Source: Neodiprion pinetum
Lineage: Eukaryota > Arthropoda > Insecta > Hymenoptera > Diprionidae
Assembly (NCBI RefSeq): GCF_021155775.2
Contig: NC_060235.2
Coordinates: 41,760,701 to 41,824,700, forward strand
DNA length: 64,000 nucleotides
Direction of reading: 5' to 3'
The notes under the pieces: model-generated
Told to the model about the DNA's origin: nothing
Databases searched by the model: none
What the model saw: only the letters and a program-made list of their open reading frames with translations
Shown: piece by piece, positions 1-11,943 of the stretch
How the letters are laid out: each line of letters starts with the position of its first letter
Numbering within the stretch: position 1 is the first letter of the stretch
Made by a program: the position numbers and the translations under genes

Positions 1-185
1 CCTGAACGCCGATGCTGCTTGCCGTGGAACGCGCGCAACGTATCGGGTCCGGCGGCTGTCGTCCTGTCCTCTCGGAGCAAATTCGACGTGTGCGTATCTC
101 CGTAGCACCGAGTCTCGAAACGAAGTATATTCACTATTGTGCCGGCGGTCCGTCGCCCCTGACGCCGGGGGCGAAATTGAATGGG
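1..185 (-). CDS. Internal coding exon running off the left edge
   Basis: On the minus strand a long pyrimidine-rich tract ends in a strong acceptor (...cacccggcccttcag) just before base 185. From there no stop occurs to the window edge in two of three frames. Entered with two bases completing a codon (phase 1), it reads 61 codons that are Ser/Pro/Arg-rich, including SISPPASGATD, RHNSEYTSFRDSV and APRGQDDSRRTRY. This is like the rest of the predicted protein. Entered in phase 0 it is also open but reads as an Arg-rich sequence (FRPRRQGRRTAG) that looks less natural. The third frame has an early stop. Phase 1 is what either upstream microexon (8840-8816 or 1568-1541) would supply; direct joining to the exon at 10338-10215 would give phase 0. 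The exon and gene continue outside the window. The plus-strand frame over the same bases is probably a by-product of local CpG richness. Confidence 0.6.
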
Positions 186-1540
186 CTGAAGGGCCGGGTG
201 GGAAATACGGGGGCAGAGGTCAGCCGTCGCCGCCTACGCCGTTCGAATATCACCCTGCCACGTTTTACCAAAATTTATGCATGGCTGAAACCGTATGAAA
301 TCGTTTTGCCAAACTTGGAATCTTTCTACCAACGAAGCGTGTCGTTCTTTGACGTATTTAAAGAGACCCGTGTTTCGCGAATTTGTCAACGAATAATTTG
401 ACACGGCTGTTTAAATTATTTTTTTCATAAATATCAAGCTCATAAGTTGCCGTGTCAACATTTTTTTACCTTTTATGAAGAACTCTACAAAATTCTAAGA
501 AATACTAATTTTTATAGGTTAATAGTCAGTCGAGATATTTACATGAGTTGATGAGTATTCTGAACAGGTTGAATATTTATCAACGTTATTGTAAATATTC
601 CCACCGAATTGGAGTATTTGTTTATAACTATAAATCAAATTCAGAACACTTCGGGATATTTTATCACATGTTTTCATCTTTTACAAAGTTTTTTGGAAAT
701 CTTAGAAATGGTTGAGAGTCGTTTCAAAGGACATAGCGCTACAAGATGTTCTTGACTCCGACCGCCATCTTTGCGATTATTTTTAAAAGCTGTATTCTCG
801 ATTTTCAGGCTATTGCTTTCAGTTCAAATTGATGCTAAGCTGTTTTTGCCATCATTTTATTCGATATTAAATTGCGCCGGATGGCTAGCGAGTGCGGAAA
901 ATGGTGTTACAGGTAAAATAAAATCTGAAGCGAGTCAACGGCGGCCATATTGATTTCGAGCAAGCGTTTGAATCGACTTTTTTTAATGTAACACATACGA
1001 TTTTCGCTACGCATTCAAAACCAAAACTATCAATAACAGAATTTCCGGTATAAAGAACAGTTTCAAATTTCGTCAACGTCATGCAGGAGTAAACAATTCT
1101 CTAAACGTCTAGAAAATTCTGTACAACGAATCGACATTATTCTCCTTGACCAGCGCTCACTCTAACGTTAAGAAATTCGGAATAAACATTGAGAGCAAAG
1201 GGTCAAGTTTCATTTCACGGATGGTTTCTCGGGAAGATTCCTGGCCAAATATACACTCTGTGTGCGGTCTATTCGCGGCTAGAATAAGGTTCAAAGGTCC
1301 TCGTTATAACAGCTGAAAACGTGAAATTTATGGAAAAATACGCTGATCACGAGCGCCGTTTATTCTTCCTCCAGTCTCCGCAGCTCTACTGAAATTTCTT
1401 ATTTTATTCTTCGATCACTTTTTTTTTTCTTCACTTATTCAAATTTTCATCGTTTGGCTTCCTTTTCTCTTCCTCGTCCTCTGTCCTCCAAGTTTGGTCA
1501 TCTTTCTGTCCTCGGAGACTCTTTCGGCTCTCCATCTCAC

Positions 1541-1568
1541 CCTCGGTAAGGTTCTTTATCGCTTCCAC
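1541..1568 (-). CDS. Candidate 28-nt microexon (alternative E)
   Basis: The minus strand has an acceptor (ttgggtcgagccgcag) followed by 28 bases and a good donor (GAGG|GTGAGA). Read in phase 0, as the exon at 10338-10215 requires, it encodes VEAIKNLTE plus one base. It leaves phase 1, which the edge exon at 185-1 accepts. If the donor is ignored the frame stays open about 35 more codons (Glu/Lys-rich) before a stop. That extension lies in a purine-rich tract and may be chance. This exon and the one at 8840-8816 both convert phase 0 to phase 1, so both cannot be used in one transcript without hitting a stop in the edge exon. They are either alternatives or one is spurious. Confidence 0.3.
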
Positions 1569-2944
1569 CTGCGGCTCGACCCAACGAAACAAGAGAACAC
1601 AAGTAGTCAAGTGTCTTCTTGACTACCTACGCACTTTTTATACCTTTATATGTTGTTGAAGGTTACACGACAACAATTCACCGCCATTTAAAGCGTCGAG
1701 CAATGTTTTACCCGGCCTGGGTAGAAAGAATTTCGTCCACAACAATGTTCACAAATTTACTACTCACGGCAAATTTGAGCCATGAAAAAAAAACACTTTT
1801 TACTCGTTCGATTATTAAGGGTTATCTCCTTTTATCATTTTTCTCAAACTCCTTCAAGCTCACGGATTCTCGTTCATCGATAACGTTTTCATTCCAAGTA
1901 GGTACTTGAAAATTTTTCGCAACAACGCTTGCACGGTAGTTTAGATTTTTTTCTCCAACAAACGAGAAGCGATGAGTTCCACTGAAGCTTGATTAAATTT
2001 CAAAATTGAATTTCGTTCAAGGTTTAATACCTCGTCAATCCGCCATCTTTCTGACAAGTACAATTATCGAGTCTCTCTTCGTTCTCCAGCAGCTTCTATT
2101 TACATTTAATTTCACTCCATCAAAGATTATATTCTGAACTTATTACAGAAAGAAATGGGTCACGTGTCCGGGATGAACAATTTTTCTCTAGTAAGTATTC
2201 GACGGGTGGAAGAAAAAACAAAAAAAAAAATCATAAGACAAGTAATCGTCGACGTTGTGTCAGCATTGTACGTCTCACGTAGTTAAAAAAGTACAAAAAA
2301 GATCGTGAATTCGAAAAACGCGAACAAAGAACAGTAAATTCAGGCTAGCTCTTGAAAGTGGAGCAAATCTGGGGTTGACAAAGTTTCTAAGCAAGTGGAT
2401 GAAATGATAACATGACGAAATTCTATCTCGATAATTTAATGAATGTGTTTTATTGTTATTCATTTTGGTATCACAACTTTAGTGGCATCCAGATTAAGTA
2501 TGGTCAGAATTTTTCGATGTAACAAATAATGAGTTGAAACCATCGAGTTATCACCAAAAAATTAATTTTTTCCAGAGTGCAACCATTGATCACTTATTTT
2601 TTCAAACGAACAAATTATGCAAAATGATATTCTTTTGCGAATCTTATTTACAACTTATCTTCGGTGCTTCTCCCCCGATATTCTCCACAAATGAAGAAAA
2701 ACTTGTTTCAACCGCCGAGACATCAATATATCGGTAATCCAATAACCGTGAGCAAATAAAAGAACGTATGCATTTCAATTCCAGCGAAAAGTTATATCAC
2801 GAGTTTTCTACGGTCTCGCGTGGAAAGTGGAATTGAACCCAATGCGTGCAACGACTCAAAAAATAAATACTATTTAATAAACGAATATTTCACCCAGCTT
2901 TATTTTCACGTTGACCGTTACTGTCTGTTTTTTATGTAGTGACC

Positions 2945-3298
2945 ACCACCAGACATTTCCCTGCCAAAAATCTTCATGTGATAAATCATAAGATGTTACG
3001 AGCGAAATGAACATGTAATTTATTACAGGATTTGTCTTCTAGATTCAAGAAAAATGTATAAACAAATCACGTAATAAATTACAAAAACACGAATCATCAA
3101 ATATACTAGATTAAAAATCATGTACACGTGACTATAGCATTTTTGATCTAGTACATCAGATGATTCGAATTTTTGTGATGCATGACGTGATTTTTTTATA
3201 CATTTTTCTCGAATCTACAACATAAATCATGTAACATATTACGCGTTGATTTCGGTCGTAACATTATACGATTAGAGACACGGTCATTTTCAGTGGGG
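2945..3298. repeat. Fold-back (MITE-like) element
   Basis: Two arms of about 175 bp are imperfect inverted copies around a centre near 3128. For example, agattcaagaaaaatgtata on the left matches the reverse complement of tatacatttttctcgaatct on the right, and both arms carry a TGTTACGA/TCGTAACA block. There is no coding frame. This is typical of a non-autonomous palindromic DNA transposon. Confidence 0.75.
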
Positions 3299-4049
3299 TT
3301 TTCTTCATGCTTTGCAGAAAAAAAATCATATTTTCAATCTGCCCTGACGAAATGAAATTCTTTTAGTTTTTATAGAGTTTTTGCATGAATAATAAGCTTA
3401 TTGAAAAATAAATGGCGTAAATCAGGTTAGAATATTTAGATATTCGAATTTAAAATTGAAAGAAACCTCAGAGTTTTCACCATTTTATTATATTTAGGCA
3501 TATCATTTTAAGTTCATTCTCAACAAATAAAGTATGTAGATCTTTACCTGGAGCCGAAAAAAAAAAAAAAAATCAGCTCATTATATACTTTTACATATTT
3601 TCTCCGTATACTATACATAGACTAGATTAGGTAGTACACATAACTTGTACCACAATTACCTGTACATGCCTACCAAGAAAATGAAACCGTCATATCGTCT
3701 AAACGATACCCATTCAATTACGACATCATACAACCAATTGCAACGAACGAAGAAACTTTTCTTCGCAGCAGTACGTGTAATTCATCACTCTCCGGTTACA
3801 GTTTTTGCGCGGACTTTGACTAAGGGAATTAGACAAAGAGCCTCTCCGAGTCGGGATGAAGAACCTTTCGACGACACGGGCGCGGGATTAATGGAGTTTA
3901 GAATGTATCGGGGGTGAGAAGAGAGGCAAAAAGGAGGCGGGGAAATCCGAAGCCTGCGTGTTTACGTCGTCTAACAACAACCAGGAAGTCGAGGCGAGGA
4001 CAAAGCACCGCCAAGTTGAGAAGCTCGCGTGCCTCGAAGAGGCGGCGAG

Positions 4050-4440
4050 GCGATCCAAACCGATCCAAACCGAGAAAGAATTAGTATATTGTGTAACAAG
4101 GGGGCCAAACTGGAACATTTCGAGCCGGGCATGAGCTTGGAATATGAGTCGTAGGCAAGCCGAGGAAGAATATTACAAATACGCGAGGCGAAAAGAGCGT
4201 CGCCTTCTTGTTGCACACGAAATTGAGGTTAGAGTTGCGTAATGTCAGACTTGTTCGCGGCTGCGCATGCGCGCGGTAGAGAAAAGACCAATTTTAACTC
4301 CTGGGACTTGAAAGTGGTCTTTTCTGTACTCCGCGCATGCGCACTCGCAGACTCACTCGACCGTTGGAGAAACGGGTGATTTTTGTACGAAAAACAGGCG
4401 TGGGAAGACGCGTGAGACATGCTCACTTTGTATAAAAGAT
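4050..4440 (+). repeat. Dispersed palindromic repeat, copy 1
   Basis: The sequence is closely matched, in inverted orientation, by 63007-63450. Shared blocks include the flank around GTGTAACAA, the AATACGCGAGG block and TTGAGGTTAG. An inner hairpin has GCGCATGCGC near both ends and stem sequence AAAAGACC/GGTCTTTT. The hairpin covers about 4260-4345. Two diverged copies 59 kb apart identify a mobile non-autonomous family; no coding frame is shared. Confidence 0.75.
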
Positions 4441-5509
4441 GTAGAAATGGTCCTGAGCCACGGTTGTGGAACTTGCGGCATTTCTAAGCTCAACGGGTGA
4501 TCCCGGTTCATATCCGGTTTTATTACATCCTATCCTATCCTCGGGATCCGGGCTATATATGTGAGAATGTATGCACAACTTTTCCAAGAAAAGTAATAAC
4601 GCTCTCTTAACAAAAATAAAGAAGGAATAGGAAGAGGAAGTGGAAGAAGAAAACCGTTAAGATGGAGAAGAAAAAGCCAAAGCTCGATCATCCGACCTGG
4701 CTGCAGGAATTTCTCGACCGCACGGTGTGCAGAAACGCAATAAAAGAAATTCTTTCGATCCCAATTCCTCCCCGACCAAGATTTCGCGTGACTCGACAAC
4801 CTTTACTTTTGGAACAACTCTGTTTTTCTTTTTTTTTTTCTCTCTTTTATTCTACTTTTGTCGTCTGTCACGCGTATGCTTTTCGTAAAATTTCTCCCAC
4901 GCGTTGAAGAGAGAAATGTACGGAATATATACGCGTAACGAAATTTTAAAGAATTTCCTATTCCAAGGAAATTACAGGGAAATTTTCAAAATTCATTGAT
5001 CCGACTGTATGTTCAAGAAAATGAACAAGCTCACACGTATGTAATAATTAAACATTATTTATATTGTTTTCAATTGTTCTATTCGTTCATACATCGTCAA
5101 ATTCTTGCATTGTGTGCCTATACTATTATCATACATCATTCTCTGCCGTCTTAATTTCTTATCGGACTGTAGACCAACGATTTTTATCCTTAATTCGATA
5201 CATTTCATAGGAATGACAACTTTGTTACGAGTATACAATACTTTTACACGATCGTTTCCAGTTTCAACCATGATCCGTAAAAATACTTGATCCGCACGAT
5301 GCACAAATACGGCTTGGCAAGATTTCCATCATTTTCCCGGAGAGCTTTCCAGTCTTTTGAATTTCATTGTAACAAATCGAGTGTGCAAAAGCAGCCCGTC
5401 ACGGCTCTACCGGCATCCAAGTTTAACGTAATCATATGAAAATTTCATTCAAGTAAAACAATATTTCTTACAGTTATGAATATTTTAATCAATATTGGTA
5501 ATATCTGAC

Positions 5510-5625
5510 CTAACCTAAAGTCTAAATCCTAACCTAACCTAACCTAACATGACCTAGAACATAAATCCTGACCTAAAACGTAAAACCTAACCTAACTAGA
5601 CCTAAAACACAAAACCTAACCTAAT
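5510..5625 (-). repeat. Interstitial telomere-like CCTAA repeats
   Basis: Runs of CCTAA, up to four perfect units in a row near 5531-5552, are mixed with decayed variants (CCTAAA, CCTAGA, TCCTGA). This is the complement of the insect telomere unit TTAGG. The array is short, degenerate and internal, so it is not a chromosome end. Confidence 0.75.
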
Positions 5626-5734
5626 CTCTATCTGCAAGAGTTTAGTCAGCATTCCATTCCAACTTGATTTACAAATACCGTTAAATATGCAAAACTATTA
5701 TCTGCTTGCAACGAAATATAACCTAAAATCCGAC

Positions 5735-5825
5735 CAGCCGTTGTAGCTACCCACAAAAAACAAAGAGAATCAAAATCGGTTCGGTAGTTCTGAAGTTATA
5801 AGCGAACGTACGCTCATGAGTAAGA
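5735..5825 (+). mobile_element. Possible RTE-type retrotransposon 3' tail
   Basis: The segment contains aaaatcggttcggtag, followed by ttctgaagttataagcgaac. This resembles the end of the 3' region of RTE-clade non-LTR elements, where AAATCGGTTC...GAGTTAT...GCGAAC wording is common. Only this fragment is present; there is no reverse transcriptase frame. The assignment rests on remembered motif wording and needs an alignment. Confidence 0.4.
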
Positions 5826-8815
5826 CGTTGTTATATATGATATCTACCTATGGAGAAGAGGAGAAGAGAAAAAGAGAATAGACGAAGGATGAAAAGGTGA
5901 AAAGAATTTTATTCGCGTGGTCAACGAGGTCGTGGCAGAAAAAATATACGGGAGAGTAGTATGGGTGAAAATGATGGAGGATGTGAAACACAGGTGCTTG
6001 CGTGTGTGGAAGGGCTGCATGGGGGGCAGGGGGGGGGGGGGAGGGCACAACACGTTCTGTCTATCGACCAGCAGGCTATTTCCGCAAAGGGCGAATATCT
6101 CAGGGAAAATCGTTGGTGACATACGTGTGAAGTGTGCGGTTATTACACTGCAGTCTATACGTTCTACATACATACGTATGTATGTATAAGCGTGAAATTA
6201 TATCGAACAAATCGAATATATCGATTCTCCGTCTACCCAACATTCGCCTTTCGCTAATACCGCACGTCTGCAGGCTGTGCAGTACTTCTGGTTTTTAATC
6301 AGATCTGGAATTGAAATCACCGGTGGAAAATTGCATCGGCGAAATTTCGAGGTAGTAAATGTTGTTGGCTGCGGGTGACGGAGAGAGAAATAGAACGCGG
6401 TGCGGACAATGAGAAAAAAAGTTCACTGCATCGATTCGAATTGATGTAATGGGACGAAGATCGAAAGTGGGAGGGAAAAAATGTGTTACAGACATGCTTG
6501 TGCTAGGGAATTGTGTAAAATTAATTTTTTCGAAGCTTCAGGCAAGCTGTGCGATAAAAACCGTCAGGAAGACAAGTTTTTCCTCAGCTCTAATGTCAGT
6601 ATGCAAAACTGCAAGTCGCAGTGAAAGAAAAAATTACACCACTTAGAAACTAATAGAATAAGAAATATCCATCGCCAATTTAATAATACAGTTAGTGAAA
6701 TTAGCTGAAGACCTTAATTGCACATAACATTCACATTTTACAACACACGGAACTTGATTTCAGCCGGCAAATTGAAGTTCTTGTTCAAGTTATATTTTTC
6801 ATATCACTGAAGCAGGTGCGATAGATTTTTTTTTTAAACTTTCAACAGGCAATTGAAAGGTCGAAAAACTACCGGTTTTAAAATCGATAACTATGAATCA
6901 AGTTTTGGAAAATCAGTTTTTTCACAAGCTTGAAGTTGGTATCGTCAATAAAAATTACTAAAAAACACTATTTTCTTAATGTTGAGTGTGTTTTGTTTTA
7001 TTACCGTTTACTGAATTTCAAGTAATTCGAAAATGGCAATATAACCGTTTTTCCTCAGCATGAATCGTTGCAATAACGTTAATAACTTCAATATGATGTT
7101 TATTCATAAATCTGTATGTTCGGTCAAGAAACAAATTGAAAAGGGTAAAATCAAATAATCATCAAATAATTGGCAGTTATTAATAAGCCGAGACGGTTTG
7201 CTGTATCGAATATATTTTGCTTACACCAAATTCTTAAAGCTCATTTTTACCGTGAATGAATCTTACTCGAATTCATACCTGACACGCAAGATTTTTGATA
7301 AAACGAATGTATTTGAAGTATGTACGACATATTTAGTTTATTGTGTGGTACAAACTGTCTTGATTTCAAACACTTTGTTCGTTCGGTCAATTATAATGAA
7401 CTTAATGATAAATTCAAGTTGAATCGATTTGAAGGAAATAGGACGATGTGAAATTTGATGTACGGTATGGTTTTTTCATTCTTCTTCTTTTTTAAACAGA
7501 ACAGTATCATGTATCAAAGTAGCTGTTGTTCAGTTTCGGTAGCAGAAACGCGCTTCCGTCGAGGGAAATTATTCTCACCGAACAAAGTTAGCTCTGGGAT
7601 TGACCCGATTTTTCTCCAACATAAACGCACAAGCCGCACGCTTCCGGATAAGATCGGAAACCCCGATTTCAGGCCAAATGTTTTCTTCCTCCATTTATTC
7701 GTCGAAATTGTTTTCCGATAGAATTAATTTCTTTTGATTAGATACTATCGCAACGAAATTATTTTACTATTTATTATACCGGGAATTCTATTCCAAATAA
7801 TCAGGTTTTAATAGCCTTATCGATCTCAATTTAGTTGAAACCTTTTCAAGTGATTATGACAAGTGAAAATCACCCATTTGTATTTATTTTTTTTTGTCAT
7901 TTCATTTTATTAGCTTTCCTTACGCAAATATCTTTCGGTTACAATTCGATCATTCTCATAGTTTGTCCTTTCTTAAAATACTGGAAAAAATTCTTGGAAA
8001 TTGCATTCTTTCATCCTTATTATCTCGGAATCAATCCCACGATGAGATCATTTTGTCATATCAATTTTTACGGGGGTTTCAGATATTTCAATGATTGAAA
8101 AATTTTATTCTTCATCTCGATCATACTTATTTTTTCAAAGCACTTTGAAATTCTGAAAATGTTCGACACTTTTTTATTTATAACGAATTTTTAGAACGTT
8201 TTGGATTTCAAACTCCTCTTAAATGTCAAATGAAAAATGATCCGATTGTCTGACCGACTTCAAATCCTTGAAACAAAAATATAATTTTTGACAATTTATA
8301 AAAGAATGATAAATAACTCTATGAAATTTTATGAATATTCGTAACTCGAAGATTTACGCATGAGAAAAAATTTGAATAAAAAAAAATATCACTACTGAAA
8401 CTTGACAAACTAGTTCTAGATACAATTATATCGAAATGAAAAATAGTGAGACTCAAGATTTGCTGATTATGAGCTTTTTAGCATGGAATGAACCATAGTT
8501 ACATAATTCAAGTGTGCTGGAGTTTTCTCTCATTTACAGTAATTCCTGAAAGAATTTCTAGCTGCCTATTTCTCTCCAATCTCTAATTTCAAAAAACGGT
8601 CGATTCGATTTCAAAGACGAATCGACGTGAAAATGGCACCCTCGGGCTCGTTATCGGGTATATGGCATACATATATAGTGTACGTATAACTTCTGCAGTT
8701 GAGCAGGGAAGAAGTTCCCGCGCCAAAACCGTCAGTCGAGGGTACATTTCCGGTCCCCCAGCATCCGGAGAATATCGAAGGGGTATATAAGGTGCGATTT
8801 ACTGGCGGAAATTAC

Positions 8816-8840
8816 CGGGACTGTACACGTCCGCCTGTTC
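8816..8840 (-). CDS. Candidate 25-nt microexon or short terminal exon (alternative D)
   Basis: A strong minus-strand acceptor (aatcggcgtttctcttcag) precedes GAACAGGCGG. In phase 0, as the exon at 10338-10215 demands, it reads EQADVYSP and can end at a rather weak donor (CCCG|GTAATT), leaving phase 1 for the edge exon. If that donor is not used, the same frame runs to EQADVYSPGNFRQ and a TAA at 8801-8799, giving an alternative C-terminus. It lies in a CpG-rich patch. It is mutually exclusive in phase with the candidate at 1568-1541. Confidence 0.35.
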
Positions 8841-10214
8841 CTGAAGAGAAACGCCGATTGCCGTTATGCTTCAGAGGGAGAAGAATCCGAAACGGATCGT
8901 GAAATTAGTTCTTCGAAACACGTCGCGTCGTCACGCCTAAATGATTCGGAATTGTAGGATCTACTTTACAACTGACATTTACAAATCAGTAATCAATAGA
9001 CGTCGTCGAAACTGCTGCAGATTCTTTCGAAAAGTGTTGGAAACTCCGTTACCGACAGAGTAATCTTTTAAATACGTAGCCACAACAGTTAGACGTAGAG
9101 ATACTATTGTGTAAGATGACTTTGATGTTTAGAAACAGGCATTTTACAGCTCTGATCCCATAATACAATCGAAATATGTTGGCAACACTGATCGCTGCAT
9201 TTTGCTTTAGTCTATGGTCTTCTTCTTCGAAGCCAGACCAATTTTTTTTTTTTTTCGATACAACAAACAAGAAAATTCAGGTTAAAAGAATGCGCGAGAA
9301 TTTCTATGCTGGTCCCAACCTCTCTGAAAAAAAATCAATAACAAAAACACTTTTTTTTATTTCGCGAATGAACTCGTGTGTTGCAAGAAATTTTAAATTT
9401 AGCTTTTATTAAAGCGGAGCTTGCAGGAATCTCCGACCTCCTCTTTACGCTTCGTTGCTTCGTTACACAAATCTCCGTTTGCAATTATCATCAACGAAAA
9501 ATGCGCGAAACAATGGCGCCCATTGTGCCTCAGCGTACAGTTTTCACCGCTCGGTTTTTTCGTTCGCTCTTTTCGTCGGAGTTAATTGCTACAAAGTAAC
9601 GAAGGGTCGCTGAAGACCCGGCTTTTAAGCAAGAGATACACGTTTCGGGAATACACGATTACCCCCCTGCACATCCTCGAGTCTTGAACCAAATTCAAAA
9701 ATCTTCGGCTCCTCGGGATAAATTCTTCTTTAAAAATCGACTTTGTAATGTAATTTTTCAGAAATTTTACCATCGGGTATCAATCAAGTTTTTTAGAATC
9801 AATTTTACAGCTGAAAATGCTTGGCTCATTCGCGAATCTCAATTCTGTCCTTGCGTGACAAAAGATGACATTTTTTTGACAGAAATTATAAACATTCAGA
9901 TAGATTCATTCGTCTAGTATTTATCGTTTTGTCAGATGTAAGAGATAATTGTTGTATTTACAAGCAATTGATTTTGCCTAAAATTTTACAAAATACAACC
10001 GAATCATTACAAAACGAGGTCACTTTTCGCCAGAGTTTCCTTCGATATTTCACTCAATTTTCATTCGTTTTTTCAATAAATTTACTTCTAAATCTCCTCG
10101 TCGTCGGATTCTAATTACGTTCCTGTGCCAAAATTACTCCGCGTAATATCAAAGTTCGGGATCAGAGATTTATCACCTCTTTTCATACAAGCTATATGTA
10201 TAATCATCACTCAC

Positions 10215-10338
10215 CGAGTAGCTCGCAGGACTCCGCGAACTTTTAGGACCAGGATGCAGGAAGGAGGCGTTGGAACTGTAACGAACGCCGCTCCTCAAGT
10301 GTCCCCATCCGTCCTCGATCTGCGGTTCTCTTCTTCGA
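10215..10338 (-). CDS. Coding exon, unnamed minus-strand gene
   Basis: An excellent acceptor (ttattccttgctaatttcag, with a branch-like CTAAT) and a strong donor (TACTCG|GTGAGT) bound 124 bases. The exon is open only when entered with one base completing a codon, exactly the phase left by the exon ending at 27033 (AAT GT|T gives Val). It then reads 41 codons, including RRREPQIEDGWGHL, VRYSSNASFLHPGPKSS and RSPASYS, and exits in phase 0. Composition is Ser/Arg/Pro-rich and probably disordered, with several Ser-Pro and Arg-x-x-Ser phosphorylation-like sites. Frame 0 and frame 2 both contain stops. It would be residues 283-323 counted from the start codon at 43548. Confidence 0.75.
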
Positions 10339-11406
10339 CTGAAATTAGCAAGGAATAAAACCTTCGATCACCGCAGAATTTTTTACCAAAGGATTAAATA
10401 ACTTTCAAGATTTGAGGAACGAATTTTTACCGTAAAGGAACCTCAATTCCGGTCAAAAATCGTAGACATCGAATAGAATTATCACGTTTTCTGCTAAGAA
10501 ACACCATCTTGAGTATTTAAGTAACAGGTTTGTCATTTTTTCGAAAATTATTGAAACTGTTGTGATAATTTGATGCCTGAAAAAAATTTTACGTCGAAGC
10601 TCTGTAATTAAACTGAAAAAATATATTAAGCAAATTTAATTTTGCTATAATTATGAAATGTTAAAATATCGCAAACTGTAATTCGGCTAAGTAATTGCTT
10701 CAGGCAAATCTTCTTTTTACGATTCCGTAAAAGAATTTTACTAGAATATTTCAGCAAATATTAACGAATGAAAGTTTTTTCACTGCAAAGTAATTTTCAT
10801 GCAGTTTTCAAATCTTCAGCAAACGCGAATGTGATATTTTTATTTTTATGTAAAATTTTAGTAATCTAATAAATTCACAATACCAATTACTGTGACGATT
10901 TTATTTGCTTCTTTTGCTATAAAAGTGCTCGAATTCCTATTTCTTCTTGGCAAAATTATAATAATCGATGAAGTTTCTCGGGTCCGAGAATACAAACGAA
11001 CGAATCATTCATCGAAGTTTAACATTCTTGTCTGACCATCCCTGGAAGGATTTACAGCACTTGCACGCATGACGTAACAACCCTCTGAGACTCGTCCGTT
11101 TACATAACTATCGTAAATTCCCGATGCTCGATAGCCTGGAATTAGTATCCGGAAGCAGTTATCCTATGAGTAAGCCTCGTATTTGTTAACAAAAGTAGAA
11201 AGAGGGTTCAATAAAGAAACGTCAAAATTTAGGTAGGAGTTAATTGCAACGTGATTGATTACCGATGGATTCTTAATTGAAATCCTTTCAAACGAGACTC
11301 AAGTATATTTGAAATTCCAAGATATTTCTTCGACTAACGATGATATTTCTGAATCGCAATATCGATTTCGATTCACTCCGGTGATCTGTGCATGAATTAG
11401 CAGTTT

Positions 11407-11943
11407 TTAATTGAGAATTGACAAATTTATATACCTTATACGATGGAACAACAGCCAGGGAGATAAAATATGATTGATCCGGGCTGTCGTCGGATTGAAT
11501 ATTCGCCCTTTTTCATCCCTGGCGAGACGGAGCGAAGGAGAAAAATACATATAGATCGGTAAGTTGGAACGATGAAGGTAAAAGGAGGAAAAGAGGTTCG
11601 AGGCTGCGCAATTATCTTCGGAATCTAAATTACAGCGGCGTTGCCGCGATAGATCCTTTTTAATTTTCCCTGCAACCCCCGACTCGTTTCGAAATTTCGC
11701 TGTGATGCAACTGCAGTTTCTTTCGACGTGAACTGAGATACGAACAGCCCGTAAAAAATCCCATGGCCCAGATGCTCGAAACCCGAAACGACGAGGCTGA
11801 TGCGACCAACTCTCGCCACTGACGATGATTGCTCCTGCGTCCATCTCGTGATTAAAAGCTAGACCTTCAGGGACCACGATAAACGCACCGTTGAAGCTAC
11901 AAGCTTTCCCACAATTTCCGTCTGGCAGGAAAAAAATCTTCAC
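11407..11943 (-). other. Unassigned open frame of 178 codons
   Basis: An unusually long stop-free frame for this base composition, inside the large intron. The first in-frame ATG is internal (MDAGAIIVSGESW). A strong acceptor-like site (gatttttttcctgccag) lies at its 5' side. The translation has Cys residues near its start (GNCGKACSF) and a hydrophobic aromatic C-terminus, but no family I recognise. No phase-2 reading compatible with the host gene runs through it. It may be chance, a nested gene or an old transposon fragment. Confidence 0.2.

Larger units (their letters stand above)
186..10214 (-). other. Intron region between the exons at 10.3 kb and 0.2 kb
   Basis: About 10 kb of mostly AT-rich sequence with no well-supported protein frame of its own. 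It holds two competing tiny exon candidates (1541-1568 and 8816-8840), a fold-back element at 2945-3298, a dispersed palindromic repeat at 4050-4440, telomere-like CCTAA repeats at 5510-5625, a probable retrotransposon tail at 5735-5825 and a G13 run near 6029-6041. A small CpG-rich patch at 8690-8910 has a TATATAAG motif on the plus strand. The stretches 420-1380, 1620-2900, 3300-3780, 6200-8650 and 8950-10200 show nothing I can name. Confidence 0.5.

Noticed and set aside
12..401. 129-codon plus-strand frame at the left edge
   Set aside because: It lies over the better-supported minus-strand exon in a CpG-rich patch where most frames are open. Its second half is AT-rich intron sequence with no splice sites supporting it.
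5844..6189. Overlapping frames on both strands near 6 kb
   Set aside because: They are driven by a poly-G tract and purine-rich sequence, with no coding signature.
8784..8791. TATATAAG as a plus-strand promoter
   Set aside because: The motif is good, but no plausible plus-strand gene follows and it may be chance next to the minus-strand microexon candidate.
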